Shown piece by piece: positions 42,160-52,004 of a stretch of 64,000 nucleotides of DNA. The notes under the pieces were generated by a model. The model saw only the letters and a list, made by a program, of their open reading frames with translations. It did not search any database and was not told the origin of the DNA. The stretch's first letter is position 1. Every line of letters begins with the position of its first letter. Source of the stretch: Bacillota bacterium. Lineage in GTDB: Bacteria; Bacillota; Clostridia; Lachnospirales; Bianqueaceae. The stretch is taken from positions 62,001 to 126,000 of the forward strand of contig JAFRZE010000049.1 of NCBI GenBank assembly GCA_017442735.1, written 5' to 3'. The translations under genes and the position numbers were made by a program.

Positions 42160-43080
42160 ATGACAATCGCACTTACCAGACAGGTTTTCGTCCTCTTTCT
42201 TATGATGGCTCTGGGCTTTTTGCTCGTAAAAGTCAAGATCGTTCGCTCCGAAGACAGCAAGCCCATCTCGAATGTCCTTGTATATCTGATCGTGCCGGCC
42301 GCTATGATCAATGCGTTCCAGATCGACTATACTCCCGAGATCCGGGATGGTTTTCTCCTTTCCCTCTGGGTAGGTATTGTCATTCAGGTCGGTATACTGA
42401 TCTTTGTCCGGCTGCTGAAAAAGCCGCTTCGCCTCACCGGTGTCGAGATGAGTTCCATTATGTATTCGAACGCCGGCAACCTGGTCATCCCGCTCATTAC
42501 CGCCGCCATGGGCGAGGAATGGGTCATTTATACCAGCACTTACTGTGCGTTTCAGATGATCCTCATCTGGACCTACGGCAATATTCTGATCGAGGAAAAA
42601 CCCAAAGTCCAGTGGAAAAAGATATTCACCAATCCGAATGTGATCGCTATTTTCCTTGGCGTGATCCTGTTCCTTACCCGGATCAAACTGCCGCCGCTGA
42701 TCGGCAGTACGGTCAGTGCCTTTTCCGCCTGCCTCGGCCCCGTGAGTATGATCATGCTGGGTATGCTGCTGGCCTCCGTAGAGTTCAAAAAAGTCTTCTC
42801 CAGCGCCCGTATCTATCTGATCATTGCGCTGAAAATGGTGGTTCTGCCGGCGCTCGTGCTGATCGTACTTAAGTTCACACCTCTCTACACGCTTCATCCG
42901 GACGGAAAAACGATCCTTCTGATCACGCTGCTGGCGACCATCACCCCCTCTGCTACCACGGTAGTCCAGATCGCGCAGTTCCACGACAAAACTCCGGCCT
43001 ATGCCAGCGCCATCAATATGGCGACGACCGTCGTCGCGCTTTTGACTATGCCGCTGATGATCTTTCTGTATTCACTCTGA
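42160..43080 (+). CDS. AEC-family transporter
   Basis: This 306-residue protein has about ten membrane helices in two halves, as in the auxin efflux carrier family of Gram-positive bacteria (members carry malate and other organic anions). The repeated SNAGNLVIPL and ATITPSATTVVQIAQ stretches mark the broken helices of the fold. The substrate is unknown. CCGGAGG lies before the start. It is a single-gene unit with its own promoter and terminator. Confidence 0.85.
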   Translation: MTIALTRQVFVLFLMMALGFLLVKVKIVRSEDSKPISNVLVYLIVPAAMINAFQIDYTPEIRDGFLLSLWVGIVIQVGILIFVRLLKKPLRLTGVEMSSIMYSNAGNLVIPLITAAMGEEWVIYTSTYCAFQMILIWTYGNILIEEKPKVQWKKIFTNPNVIAIFLGVILFLTRIKLPPLIGSTVSAFSACLGPVSMIMLGMLLASVEFKKVFSSARIYLIIALKMVVLPALVLIVLKFTPLYTLHPDGKTILLITLLATITPSATTVVQIAQFHDKTPAYASAINMATTVVALLTMPLMIFLYSL

Positions 43081-43100
43081 TCGTCAATACTTATCACACA

Positions 43101-43138
43101 AAGAAAGACCTTGAGATGCTCAAGGCCTTTCTTTTTTA
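43101..43138. terminator. Bidirectional terminator between the AEC gene and pyrI
   Basis: CCTTGAG (43109-43115) pairs with CTCAAGG (43119-43125) around ATG. After one mismatch AAGAAAG (43101-43107) pairs with CTTTCTT (43127-43133), followed by a T-run. It also ends the leftward pyr operon. Confidence 0.85.
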
Positions 43139-43156
43139 GGTTATTCTGCTGTTGGT

Positions 43157-43576
43157 CTATTCCGCCTTCGTCTCGCAGTAGACGCAGCGGTAGATACTGC
43201 GTTCTCCGCTTCCGTAACGGCGGAAGATGTGCTTGAGTTCCTGCTCGGTGGAGGTGATACAGCGGGGATTCTTACAGCGAAGGACGTCCGTCAGAAGTTC
43301 CGGCTGGCCGATCGTCCGTTTTTCTACAAGTACGCCGTCACGGATGATATTCGCGGTGGCGCCGGGATCGACATAGCCGATCACATCCAGGTTCACGTTT
43401 ATATCGGCGTCGATCTTGATGATATCCTTTTTACCCATCTTTTTGCTGTGAACGTTGCGGATCATCGCGACGGACAGATCCGTCTGGTCCAAGCCCAGCA
43501 GAGAATAGAGTTTCATGCCTTTACCGGCGCTGATATGGTCGATCACGATGCCGTTCTGAATCGAATCTATATTCAT
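43157..43576 (-). CDS. pyrI: Aspartate carbamoyltransferase regulatory chain
   Basis: This 139-residue protein is the PyrI chain that binds CTP/ATP and controls PyrB. The N-terminal nucleotide-binding part (NGIVIDHI, then VAMIRNVHSKKMGKKD) precedes the zinc domain with four Cys (CKNPRC and CVYC). It is last in the pyr operon, 13 nt after pyrB. GGAGGAG precedes the start. Confidence 0.93.
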   Translation of the reverse strand: MNIDSIQNGIVIDHISAGKGMKLYSLLGLDQTDLSVAMIRNVHSKKMGKKDIIKIDADINVNLDVIGYVDPGATANIIRDGVLVEKRTIGQPELLTDVLRCKNPRCITSTEQELKHIFRRYGSGERSIYRCVYCETKAE

Positions 43577-43589
43577 CGGTTTCTCCTCC

Positions 43590-44516
43590 TTAAGCCTTAT
43601 CTACGCGGATGCCCAGCATTTTCAGGATCAGGGCCATACGCATGTACTTGCCGTTCAAGACCTGTTTGAAGTAGGCGGCACGCGGATCGTCATCCACGGC
43701 TACACTGATCTCGTTGACACGCGGCAGCGGATGCATGACGATCATGTTTTCCGGCGCGTGTTTCATCTTATCCTTGGTCAGGATATAGCTGTCTTTCAGG
43801 CGCAGATAATCTTCTTCGTTGAAGAAGCGTTCGCGCTGGACGCGGGTCATATACAGTATGTCGAGCTTCGGCAGCGCTTTCTCAAGGTCTGTCGTCTGCT
43901 CATAAGGGATATGTTTGGCTTTCAGATGTTCCTGCTTTACGTAGCTCGGCAGCTTCAGCTCTTCCGGCGAGATCAGGATGAATTTGTTGCCGGGATAGCG
44001 GGACATGGCTCCGACCAGCGAGTGGACCGTACGGCCGAATTTCAGGTCGCCGCATACGCCGATCGTCAGGTTATCAAAACGTCCTTTCTCACGGTAGATC
44101 GTGAGAAGATCCGCCATGGTCTGCGTGGGATGGCAATGGCCGCCGTCACCGGCATTGATGACCGGGATGGAGGCGTTCGTCGCCGCGACCAGTGCCGCGC
44201 CTTCCTTCGGATGGCGCATGGCGATGATGTCCGCGTAGCAGCTGATGGTCTTGGCGGTGTCCGCGACGCTCTCGCCTTTTGCCGCGCTGGAGGAAGCTGC
44301 GCTGGACATGGAGATGACATGGCCGCCGAGTTCATACATAGCCGCTTCGAAACTCATCCTCGTACGGGTCGACGGTTCAAAGAAAAGCGTCGCGAGCTTC
44401 TTACGATCGCAGGCATGCGCGTACTTATCGGGATCCGCTATAATATCCTGCGCGGTGGCAATGAGCTCCATGATCTCTTCTGTGGAGAGGTCCAGAATAT
44501 CAATAACTGCTTTCAT
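43590..44516 (-). CDS. pyrB: Aspartate carbamoyltransferase catalytic chain
   Basis: This 308-residue enzyme joins carbamoyl phosphate and aspartate, the second step of UMP synthesis. The carbamoyl-phosphate site is [12 protein letters not shown] (about 51-62), and [10 protein letters not shown] and HPLPRVNEI are present. Together with PyrI it should form the allosteric dodecamer known from E. coli. It overlaps pyrE by 4 nt (ATGA). Confidence 0.95.
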   Translation of the reverse strand: MKAVIDILDLSTEEIMELIATAQDIIADPDKYAHACDRKKLATLFFEPSTRTRMSFEAAMYELGGHVISMSSAASSSAAKGESVADTAKTISCYADIIAMRHPKEGAALVAATNASIPVINAGDGGHCHPTQTMADLLTIYREKGRFDNLTIGVCGDLKFGRTVHSLVGAMSRYPGNKFILISPEELKLPSYVKQEHLKAKHIPYEQTTDLEKALPKLDILYMTRVQRERFFNEEDYLRLKDSYILTKDKMKHAPENMIVMHPLPRVNEISVAVDDDPRAAYFKQVLNGKYMRMALILKMLGIRVDKA

Positions 44517-45172
44517 TCCTTATTACCTCCTTTGATCCAGGATTCATCGGACGGATCGTTCCTAAAAGCGATTAACCGGACGATGTCCTCTTCCCGGATA
44601 TAGCCGGTCTCGGCCGCAACTTTGGCGATACAGTCAAAATCCGTGAGCGAATAGTTCGTGACGTTCGCTGCCGTGAGGCGATCGATGCCTTTCTGCATAC
44701 CATAGGTGAAGATCGAAACGATGCCTAGTACTTCCGCGCCGACCTCACGAAGGACGTTCACGACTTCCAGCACACTGCCGCCGGTAGAGATCAGATCTTC
44801 CACGACGACGACTTTCTGTCCTTTTTCCAGCCTGCCTTCGATCTGGTTCTTTCTTCCGTGATCCTTGCTGCCGGAACGGACATAGCCCATGGGAAGTCCC
44901 ATCAGATGAGCGCTGATCGCGGCGTGCGCGATCCCGGCGGTGGAAGTGCCCATCAGAGCTTCCGCCTGAGGATAATATTCCCGAATCAGACAGACCAGGC
45001 CTTCCTCTACGTCGGTGCGGACCGCCGGATCGGATAAGGTCAGCCGATTATCGCAGTAGACCGGGCTTTTGATCCCGCTGGCCCAGGTGAAGGGTTCATC
45101 CGGCGAAAAGAATACTGCTTTGATCTTTAAAAGATCCTGCGCGATCTGTTTTTTTAATGCGTCTCTGTCCAT
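44513..45172 (-). CDS. pyrE: Orotate phosphoribosyltransferase
   Basis: This 219-residue enzyme makes OMP from orotate and PRPP. The PRPP loop is [13 protein letters not shown] and the flexible loop [11 protein letters not shown] is intact. The start at 45172 is supported by AGGAG 8 nt upstream; an in-frame upstream ATG lies within pyrF. The gap to pyrF is 10 nt. Confidence 0.94.
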   Translation of the reverse strand: MDRDALKKQIAQDLLKIKAVFFSPDEPFTWASGIKSPVYCDNRLTLSDPAVRTDVEEGLVCLIREYYPQAEALMGTSTAGIAHAAISAHLMGLPMGYVRSGSKDHGRKNQIEGRLEKGQKVVVVEDLISTGGSVLEVVNVLREVGAEVLGIVSIFTYGMQKGIDRLTAANVTNYSLTDFDCIAKVAAETGYIREEDIVRLIAFRNDPSDESWIKGGNKE

Positions 45173-45182
45173 TCTCAATCTC

Positions 45183-45899
45183 CTATACCTCTCCCTGGTT
45201 TTCCGCAAGGAAGTCATGTAAGCATCGTTTGTAAGCGCTGACCGGATCCGCGGCCGCTGTGATGGGCCGCCCTACGACGATATAGTCAGATCCGATCTTT
45301 CCGGCCTGTTCAGGTGTCATAACGCGTTTCTGATCATCCTTCGCCGCATCCGCAAAGCGTACGCCGGGCGTCACGGTGATAAAGTCCTTTCCACAGATCT
45401 CATGGACTTTTCCTGCTTCCAGCGGAGAACAGACGATGCCGTCCAGTCCGGCTTCTTTCGCGTTCTTCGCGTAGTGCATGACCACTTCATCGATCGGTGC
45501 GTGGATCATCAGATCCTCTTCCAGCGCCTGCTGATCCGTGGAGGTCAGCTGAGTGACAGCGATGAGCAGCGGTCTGGTCCCGTCCGGCCTGGTCAGGCCT
45601 TCGAGAGCGGCTCTCATCATCGCTTTTGTTCCGGCAGCGTGGACGTTTACGATATCGATATCCAATGAAGAAAGGACTGCCATGGCCTTCTTTACCTGGT
45701 TCGGAATATCATGCAGCTTCAGATCCAGAAAGATCTTGTGTCCGCGGGCTTTAATCGCCCGAACGATCTGCGGCCCTTCCGCGTAGAAGAGTTCCATGCC
45801 GATCTTTACAAACGGTTTCTCATCCGTAAACTGGTCCAGAAACCGAATGGTTTCCTCTGCACCCGCAAAATCGCAGGCAATGATCACATCTTTTGCCAT
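45183..45899 (-). CDS. pyrF: Orotidine 5'-phosphate decarboxylase
   Basis: This 238-residue TIM-barrel enzyme makes UMP, the last step of the pathway. The catalytic DLKLHDIPNQV block (about 57-67) with the Asp-Lys-Asp network is intact. AGGAGGGG precedes the start, 9 nt after pyrD. Confidence 0.95.
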   Translation of the reverse strand: MAKDVIIACDFAGAEETIRFLDQFTDEKPFVKIGMELFYAEGPQIVRAIKARGHKIFLDLKLHDIPNQVKKAMAVLSSLDIDIVNVHAAGTKAMMRAALEGLTRPDGTRPLLIAVTQLTSTDQQALEEDLMIHAPIDEVVMHYAKNAKEAGLDGIVCSPLEAGKVHEICGKDFITVTPGVRFADAAKDDQKRVMTPEQAGKIGSDYIVVGRPITAAADPVSAYKRCLHDFLAENQGEV

Positions 45900-45908
45900 A
45901 TTCCCCTC

Positions 45909-46820
45909 CTATTCTACTGCTCCGATAATATCTTCCAGACGATCGATCCTATAGCGTTCCATGACCCGCGGCAGGTCCTCAATGATCTTCGGGCAGGCCA
46001 GCGGATCCACCAGATTCGCGGCGCCGACTTCCACTGCGCTCGCGCCTGCCATCATCATCTCTATCACATCTTCGGCCGTGCTGACACCACCCATCCCGAT
46101 GACCGGGATCTTCACTGCCCTGGCCACCTGATACACCATTCTGAGCGCCACCGGGAAGATGGCCGGCCCGGAAAGGCCGCCGGTCGTATTCGCAAGGATC
46201 GGCTTTTTGGTTTTCAGGTCGATCCGCATGCCAAGCAGCGTATTGATCAGGCTGATGCCGTCCGCGCCTTTATCTTCACAGGCTTTCGCGATGGATACGA
46301 TATCCGTCACGTTCGGTGAAAGCTTGATGATCAAGGGCTTTGCCGTTACTTTCCGTACGGCCTCCACCACGGAGGCTGCCGCTTTCGGATCGGTCCCGAA
46401 GCTCATTCCCCCGCCGTGGACGTTCGGACAGCTGATATTGATCTCCAGCCAGCCGATCTGTTTCACCGCTTCCAGCCGCCGGACGACCTCCACATAACCG
46501 TCAATGGAGAAACCACTGACGTTGGCCATGACCGGTTTATGAAAGACCTGAAACAGTTTGGGCAGTTCCTCGGCGATCACTTTATCTACGCCCGGGTTCT
46601 GCAGGCCTACCGCGTTCAGCATGCCGGAAGACGTCTCCGCGATCCGCGGGAGCGGATTGCCATATCGTTCTTCCAGGGTCGTTCCCTTGAAAGAAAAAGT
46701 TCCTAAACAGTTGATATCATAAAGTTCCGCGAACTCATAACCGAACCCGAAAGTTCCGGAAGCGGGGATCACCGGATTGTCCAGCCGGATCCCGCAAAGA
46801 TCTACACTCAGTTTTCCCAC
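45909..46820 (-). CDS. pyrD: Dihydroorotate dehydrogenase, class 1B catalytic subunit
   Basis: This 303-residue FMN enzyme oxidises dihydroorotate. It is of the NAD-linked 1B type because PyrK is encoded next to it. FMN and substrate blocks are seen in PVIPASGTFGFG, VNISCPNVHGGG and IGMGGVSTAED. The catalytic base should be the Cys in ISCPNV. The likely start is GTG at 46820 with GGAGGAG upstream, overlapping pyrK by 13 nt. Confidence 0.92.
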   Translation of the reverse strand: MGKLSVDLCGIRLDNPVIPASGTFGFGYEFAELYDINCLGTFSFKGTTLEERYGNPLPRIAETSSGMLNAVGLQNPGVDKVIAEELPKLFQVFHKPVMANVSGFSIDGYVEVVRRLEAVKQIGWLEINISCPNVHGGGMSFGTDPKAAASVVEAVRKVTAKPLIIKLSPNVTDIVSIAKACEDKGADGISLINTLLGMRIDLKTKKPILANTTGGLSGPAIFPVALRMVYQVARAVKIPVIGMGGVSTAEDVIEMMMAGASAVEVGAANLVDPLACPKIIEDLPRVMERYRIDRLEDIIGAVE

Positions 46821-47569
46821 AGGATCTCCTCCTTCCGAAGCACCGGTCCTTCCTTGCAGATCCGTTTGTACCCGCCGGCCGTTTTCATGGTACATCCCAT
46901 GCACGCGCCGAATCCGCATCCCATCCGGCTTTCAAAGCTCAGCTGGCCGGGCGCGGCGATCTTTTTGTGTACCGCTTTCAGCATCGGTTCCGGTCCGCAC
47001 GCATAGTAGGAAGAGATTCCACCTGGCAGCGCGTCGGTCACGAAGCCTTTTTCTCCGTAACTTCCGTCGACAGTCGTAACGGTCACTTCCGCGCCCAGAT
47101 GGCGGAATTCTTTTTCATAAAAGACCTCATCCATCCGGTTGAATCCCAGGATCACCCGGACGTTTTTCCCTTCTTTGATCAGTTCCTTTGCGAGGAAGTA
47201 CATGGGCGGTGTTCCAACGCCTCCGCCCAAAAGAAGCGGATCATCGCCGCTGTCCGACAAGTCATACCCGTTGCCAAGTCCTGTAAGGACAGACAGTTCA
47301 TCGTCCGGCTGATAACCGGTCAGATCCGCAGTCCCCTTCCCGACGATCTTATATACGATCGTCAGCCGGAAGGTACCGGGGCTTTGGGGGTCTTCTTGCA
47401 GATCACAGACCGAGATCGGCCGCCGGAGGAATCGTCCGGGCAGAGCGATCTGTACGAACTGACCGGGCCGCATAGGTTCCGTTACGCCGGAAAGCACCAT
47501 CTCCCAGACGGGAGAATCTCCGCTTGTCAGCGGCCGGTTCGAAAGGACCTTCAATCGTTCATCTTTCAT
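46808..47569 (-). CDS. pyrK: Dihydroorotate dehydrogenase electron-transfer subunit
   Basis: This 253-residue protein passes electrons from PyrD to NAD through FAD and a 2Fe-2S cluster. The cluster Cys are in MGCGFGACMGCTMK plus the later RICKEG. An FAD motif (GRFLRRPISV) and the NAD motif (LLGGGVGTPPM) are seen. It lies between carB and pyrD in the operon. Confidence 0.93.
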   Translation of the reverse strand: MKDERLKVLSNRPLTSGDSPVWEMVLSGVTEPMRPGQFVQIALPGRFLRRPISVCDLQEDPQSPGTFRLTIVYKIVGKGTADLTGYQPDDELSVLTGLGNGYDLSDSGDDPLLLGGGVGTPPMYFLAKELIKEGKNVRVILGFNRMDEVFYEKEFRHLGAEVTVTTVDGSYGEKGFVTDALPGGISSYYACGPEPMLKAVHKKIAAPGQLSFESRMGCGFGACMGCTMKTAGGYKRICKEGPVLRKEEILWEN

Positions 47570-47579
47570 CTTTTATTCC

Positions 47580-50500
47580 TTATGCGTCGATCGTGGAGAT
47601 CGTAAGTGTCGTTTCTTCCAGTACATCCAGAAGCACGCGCACGGTATCGAGGGCTGTAAAGATCGTGACGTTGTTTTCGGTCGCGAGTGAACGCATCTTC
47701 GCGCCGTCGCTGGCGCTGGACATGTTGCCCGGATCTCTCGTGTTGATGACATAGGCCAGGTGTCCCTGACGGATCGCTTCGGGGATCTCGTCGCTTCCCT
47801 CACTGATCTTGTGGAGGATATGCGTGCGGATGCCGTGTTCCTTGAGGAATTTCGCGGTCCCCGGCGTGGCCTGGATATTGAAGCCAAGGTTATAGAAGCG
47901 GCGGATCAGCGGCAGGGCTTCCTCGCGGTCTCCCCTGGCGACGGTCACAAAGACGGTACCGTAGTTTCTCAGTCTTAAGCCTGCTGCCTGCAGGGCCTTG
48001 TACAGCGCACGGTTCAGTTTGTCATCGTAGCCGATCGCTTCGCCGGTGGATTTCATTTCCGGAGAAAGGTACGCGTCGAGGCCTTTGATCTTATTAAAGG
48101 AGAAGACCGGTACCTTCACGTAGTAACGTTTCTTCTCATCGGGATACAGGCCGAAGATGCCCTGCTCCTTCAGGCTCTTGCCCAGGATGACCTCGGTAGC
48201 GATGTCCGCCAGCGAGTAGCCGGTCGCCTTGGAAAGGAACGGCACGGTCCGGGATGAGCGCGGGTTGACTTCGATGATATAGACATTCTCCTTCGGATCG
48301 ACGATGAACTGGATGTTGTAAAGACCAATGATACCGATGCCAAGTCCCAGCTTCTTCGCGTAGGAAAGGATCGTGCCCTTGACCTTGTCAGAAACGCTGA
48401 AGGTCGGATAGACGCTGATCGAGTCACCGCTGTGTACACCGGTCCGCTCGACGAGTTCCATAATACCGGGTACGAATACGTCCACTCCGTCGCAGATCGC
48501 GTCCACTTCCAGCTCCTTGCCGCGGATATAGTGGTCGACCAGGACCGGTTTATCCTCACTGATCTCTACCGCGGTCTTCAGATATTCCCTCAGCTGCTGC
48601 TCGTTCGCGACGATCTGCATCGCGCGGCCGCCCAGTACGAAGGAAGGTCTCACCAGGACCGGATAACCGATCTTTTCCGCGACTCTCACGCCTTCTTCGA
48701 TATCAGTGATGGCTTCGCCCTGGGGCTGCGGAATGCCGAGATCGATCAGGATCTTCTCGAAGCTGTCACGGTTTTCCGCGCGTTCGATGGCCGCGCAGTC
48801 TGTTCCGATCAGCTTGACGCCGCGCTCCATGAGCGGCTCGGCCAGGTTGATGGCGGTCTGTCCGCCCAGGGAACAGATAACACCTTCCGGCTGTTCAAAA
48901 TGGATGATCTCCATGACGTCTTCGACGGTCAACGGTTCGAAGTACAGCTTGTCCGCGGTGGTATAGTCGGTAGAAACAGTCTCCGGATTATTATTGATAA
49001 TGATGGCTTCATAGCCGCAGCGTTTGATCGTCTGGACCGCGTGGACGGAAGAATAGTCAAACTCCACGCCCTGGCCGATCCGGATGGGACCGGCTCCCAG
49101 AACGATCACTTTCTTTTTGTCTGTCAGTCGGGATTCGTTCTTTCCCGTATAAGAAGAATAGAGATACGCGATATATTTGCCGGTATGCAGGGTATCCACC
49201 ATACGGAAGATCGGATGGATTTTTTCCTCCTGTCTTCTGGCATAGATGTCCAGTTCATTGGTGCCCCACAGATGCGCGATCGCCTTGTCGGAAAAGCCCA
49301 TGATCTTGGCTTCCCGGAGAACGGCCATGCCCGCGGGCGTCCGGTTGATGGGCGCCAGCTGTTTCAGTTTATTCTCCATATCCACGATCTTCAGGAAACT
49401 TTCCAGGAAAAGCGGCGTGATCTCGGTCAGCTCAAAGATCTTCTGCACACTTTCTCCGCGGCGCAGCATTTCAAAGATCGCGAAGACGCCGTCCGCATGG
49501 AATTCGCCGACATAGCTTTCCAGTTCCTGAGTTTCGAAACTGTCGAACTTCGGCAGATGGAAGTGGCAGACGCCGGTCTCCAGAGAACGAACGGATTTCA
49601 GGAAGCATTCTTCCAGGGTGGATCCGATGCCCATGACCTCGCCGGTCGCTTTCATCTGGGTGCCGAGAAGATTCGGTGCCAGCGGGAATTTGTCGAAAGC
49701 AAAACGCGGGAACTTAGCGACCAGATAATCCAGCGACGGCTCGATCGCGGCCGTACCGCCGGCTACCGGGATCTCTTCCAGTGCCATGCCCATGGCGATC
49801 TTGGCGGTGACGCGTGCGATCGGATAGCCGCTCGCTTTCGACGCCAGGGCGGAGGAACGGGAAACGCGCGGATTGACTTCGATCAGGAAGTATTCGCTGG
49901 AATTCGGATTCAGGGCAAACTGGACGTTGCACCCGCCTTCGATCTTCAGCTCACGGATGATCTTGATGGCGGAATCGTTCAGCATTTTCAGATCGTGATC
50001 ATTCAAAGACAGAATCGGCGCGACAACGATGGAGTCACCCGTATGGACGCCTACCGGGTCGACATTTTCCATGCCGCAGATCGTGATGGCATGGTCATTA
50101 CCGTCCCGCATGACTTCAAACTCGATCTCCTTATATCCGCGTACGCTCTTTTCGATCAGTACCTGATGGACCGGGGAAAGCTTAAACGCGTTGATACCTA
50201 CCTCTTCCAGTTCCTGCTCGTCGTAGGCGAATCCGCCGCCTGTGCCGCCCAGGGTAAATGCCGGACGAAGGACGACCGGATAGCCGATCCTTTCCGCCGC
50301 CTGCTTCGCCTCTTCCAGCGAATAGGTGATTTCGGAAGGAATGACCGGCTCGCCGATAGACTGGCACATCTCCTTGAAAAGCTCACGGTCTTCAGCCCGC
50401 TCGATGCTTGAGCTGCTGGTTCCCAGAAGTTCGACGCCGCATTCTTTCAAAACGCCTTTCTTCTCCAGCTGCATGGCCAGGTTGAGGCCTGTCTGTCCGC

Positions 50501-50771
50501 CGATTCCGGGAATGATCGCGTCCGGACGCTCATAGCGAAGGATCTTCGCGATATATTCCAGGGTCAGAGGTTCCATGTAGACCTTATCCGCGATAGAAGT
50601 GTCAGTCATGATGGTCGCCGGGTTCGAGTTGCAAAGGATGACCTGGTAGCCTTCTTCCTTCAGCGCGAGGCACGCCTGCGTGCCCGCGTAGTCAAATTCC
50701 GCCGCCTGTCCGATAACGATCGGACCGGAGCCGATGATCAGTACCTTCTGTATATCTGTTCTTTTTGCCAT
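47580..50771 (-). CDS. carB: Carbamoyl-phosphate synthase large subunit
   Basis: This 1063-residue enzyme makes carbamoyl phosphate from ammonia, bicarbonate and two ATP. Two homologous ATP-grasp halves are present (each starts with a GSGP/GAGP motif: LIIGSGPIVIGQA and VLGAGPIRIGQG), and the C-terminal regulatory domain is complete. The small subunit carA, which feeds it ammonia from glutamine, is not in this operon or window. GAAAGG precedes the start; pyrC ends 14 nt upstream. Confidence 0.95.
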   Translation of the reverse strand: MAKRTDIQKVLIIGSGPIVIGQAAEFDYAGTQACLALKEEGYQVILCNSNPATIMTDTSIADKVYMEPLTLEYIAKILRYERPDAIIPGIGGQTGLNLAMQLEKKGVLKECGVELLGTSSSSIERAEDRELFKEMCQSIGEPVIPSEITYSLEEAKQAAERIGYPVVLRPAFTLGGTGGGFAYDEQELEEVGINAFKLSPVHQVLIEKSVRGYKEIEFEVMRDGNDHAITICGMENVDPVGVHTGDSIVVAPILSLNDHDLKMLNDSAIKIIRELKIEGGCNVQFALNPNSSEYFLIEVNPRVSRSSALASKASGYPIARVTAKIAMGMALEEIPVAGGTAAIEPSLDYLVAKFPRFAFDKFPLAPNLLGTQMKATGEVMGIGSTLEECFLKSVRSLETGVCHFHLPKFDSFETQELESYVGEFHADGVFAIFEMLRRGESVQKIFELTEITPLFLESFLKIVDMENKLKQLAPINRTPAGMAVLREAKIMGFSDKAIAHLWGTNELDIYARRQEEKIHPIFRMVDTLHTGKYIAYLYSSYTGKNESRLTDKKKVIVLGAGPIRIGQGVEFDYSSVHAVQTIKRCGYEAIIINNNPETVSTDYTTADKLYFEPLTVEDVMEIIHFEQPEGVICSLGGQTAINLAEPLMERGVKLIGTDCAAIERAENRDSFEKILIDLGIPQPQGEAITDIEEGVRVAEKIGYPVLVRPSFVLGGRAMQIVANEQQLREYLKTAVEISEDKPVLVDHYIRGKELEVDAICDGVDVFVPGIMELVERTGVHSGDSISVYPTFSVSDKVKGTILSYAKKLGLGIGIIGLYNIQFIVDPKENVYIIEVNPRSSRTVPFLSKATGYSLADIATEVILGKSLKEQGIFGLYPDEKKRYYVKVPVFSFNKIKGLDAYLSPEMKSTGEAIGYDDKLNRALYKALQAAGLRLRNYGTVFVTVARGDREEALPLIRRFYNLGFNIQATPGTAKFLKEHGIRTHILHKISEGSDEIPEAIRQGHLAYVINTRDPGNMSSASDGAKMRSLATENNVTIFTALDTVRVLLDVLEETTLTISTIDA

Positions 50772-50785
50772 TTTGATTGCCTTTC

Positions 50786-51943
50786 TTATTCTTCCCAGAC
50801 AGTTTTTCCGCCGCACACGGTCTTGATACAGCGGCCGAAGACTTTCCATCCTTCAAAGGGAGTCGCCTTGCCCATGGAAAGGAATTCTTCCGGTTTGATT
50901 TCGTATTCCGAAGACAGGTCCCAGGTACAGGATTCTCCGCTCCGAAGCGGGATCCCGAATCGCTCTCTCGGACGTTTGATCAGCCTGTCCAGGATGATCT
51001 CCAGAGGGACGATACCCGGCTTCACCAGATAGGTATAAAGCAGAGGGAACGCTGTTTCGATCCCTACAATGCCAAACGCGCTTTTCTCGAGGCCTTTTGC
51101 CTTTTCTTCCGCGCTGTGAGGTGCGTGATCAGTCGCGATACAATCAATGGTTCCGTCCAGCAGTCCCTCGATCAGCGCTTCCCGGTCCTGCTTCCCGCGG
51201 ATGGGCGGGTTCATCTTGAACCGGCCCAGTTCCTGCAGATCTTCATCTGAAAGCAGCAGGTAATGCGGGGCCGTTTCACAGGTCACGTTCACGCCGTCCT
51301 TCTTTGCCTGACGAATGATCTCCACGCTCTCCCTGCAGGAAATATGGCATACATGATAACCGCAGCCGGTTTCTTTCGCCAACCGGACATCTCTCGCGAT
51401 GGGGCCCCATTCGCTCTCTGAGCAGATGCCTCTGTGACCATGCTCTTTCGCGTAGACGCCCTCATGGATGTACCCGCCTCTCAGCAGGCTGTTGTCTTCG
51501 CAGTGCGCGACGATCAGTTTTCCAAGCTTCGCGGCGCGCCGCATGGCTTCCCGCATCATTTCTTCGGACTGCACTCCTTTGCCGTCATCCGAAAAGGCAA
51601 TGATATGGGGTGCGAGTTCCTCCATGGGAACCAGCTTTTCACCATTCTCTCCTACCGTGATCGCCGCGTAAGGATAGACCGCGATCTGTGCGTCCTTCCG
51701 GATGATATCCTCCTCGACTGCCAGATGTTCCAGGCTGTCCGGGACCGGACTCAGGTTGGGCATGGCGCAGACACCGGTATAGCCGCCTCTGGCTGCCGCT
51801 TTCGTTCCGGAAAGGATGGTCTCCTTATACGAAAAACCCGGCTCCCGGAAGTGCACATGCACATCCAGAAAGCCGGGAAATGTAACCAAAGGACCGTTCA
51901 CGGTCATCATCTGCTGATATACAGAATCATCCCTCTGTCCCAT
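50786..51943 (-). CDS. pyrC: Dihydroorotase
   Basis: This 385-residue zinc hydrolase closes carbamoyl-aspartate to dihydroorotate. Metal ligands are seen in DVHVHFREPG, AHCED, CHISCRES and ATDHAPHS. It is 40-50 residues shorter than usual at the N-terminus: the short beta-sandwich strands before PGFLDVHVH are almost missing. The start at 51943 has AAGGAG upstream. It is the first gene of the pyr operon, behind a PyrR-type leader hairpin. Confidence 0.92.
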   Translation of the reverse strand: MGQRDDSVYQQMMTVNGPLVTFPGFLDVHVHFREPGFSYKETILSGTKAAARGGYTGVCAMPNLSPVPDSLEHLAVEEDIIRKDAQIAVYPYAAITVGENGEKLVPMEELAPHIIAFSDDGKGVQSEEMMREAMRRAAKLGKLIVAHCEDNSLLRGGYIHEGVYAKEHGHRGICSESEWGPIARDVRLAKETGCGYHVCHISCRESVEIIRQAKKDGVNVTCETAPHYLLLSDEDLQELGRFKMNPPIRGKQDREALIEGLLDGTIDCIATDHAPHSAEEKAKGLEKSAFGIVGIETAFPLLYTYLVKPGIVPLEIILDRLIKRPRERFGIPLRSGESCTWDLSSEYEIKPEEFLSMGKATPFEGWKVFGRCIKTVCGGKTVWEE

Positions 51944-51972
51944 GATTTCTCCTTTCACTATTCCACTTTTTC

Positions 51973-51986
51973 AGTCTCTCAGGACC
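51973..51986 (-). promoter_or_regulatory. PyrR-binding RNA hairpin in the pyr leader
   Basis: The RNA reads GGUCCUGAGAGACU on the minus strand: a 4-bp stem GGUC/GACU with the hexaloop CUGAGA. Known PyrR sites have the hexaloop CNGNGA on an AGUC/GGCU stem; the two stem changes here (first A to G, twelfth G to A) keep the pairing. It ends 29 nt before the pyrC ATG. No attenuator hairpin with a T-run separates it from the gene. Confidence 0.7.
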
Positions 51987-52004
51987 GATTTAAAAGCCTA
52001 GAAA

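Noticed and set aside
48432-50411. Long open frame on the plus strand (659 codons) inside carB
   Set aside because: It is antisense to a highly conserved gene, has no ribosome site or recognisable domain, and arises from the codon usage of carB.
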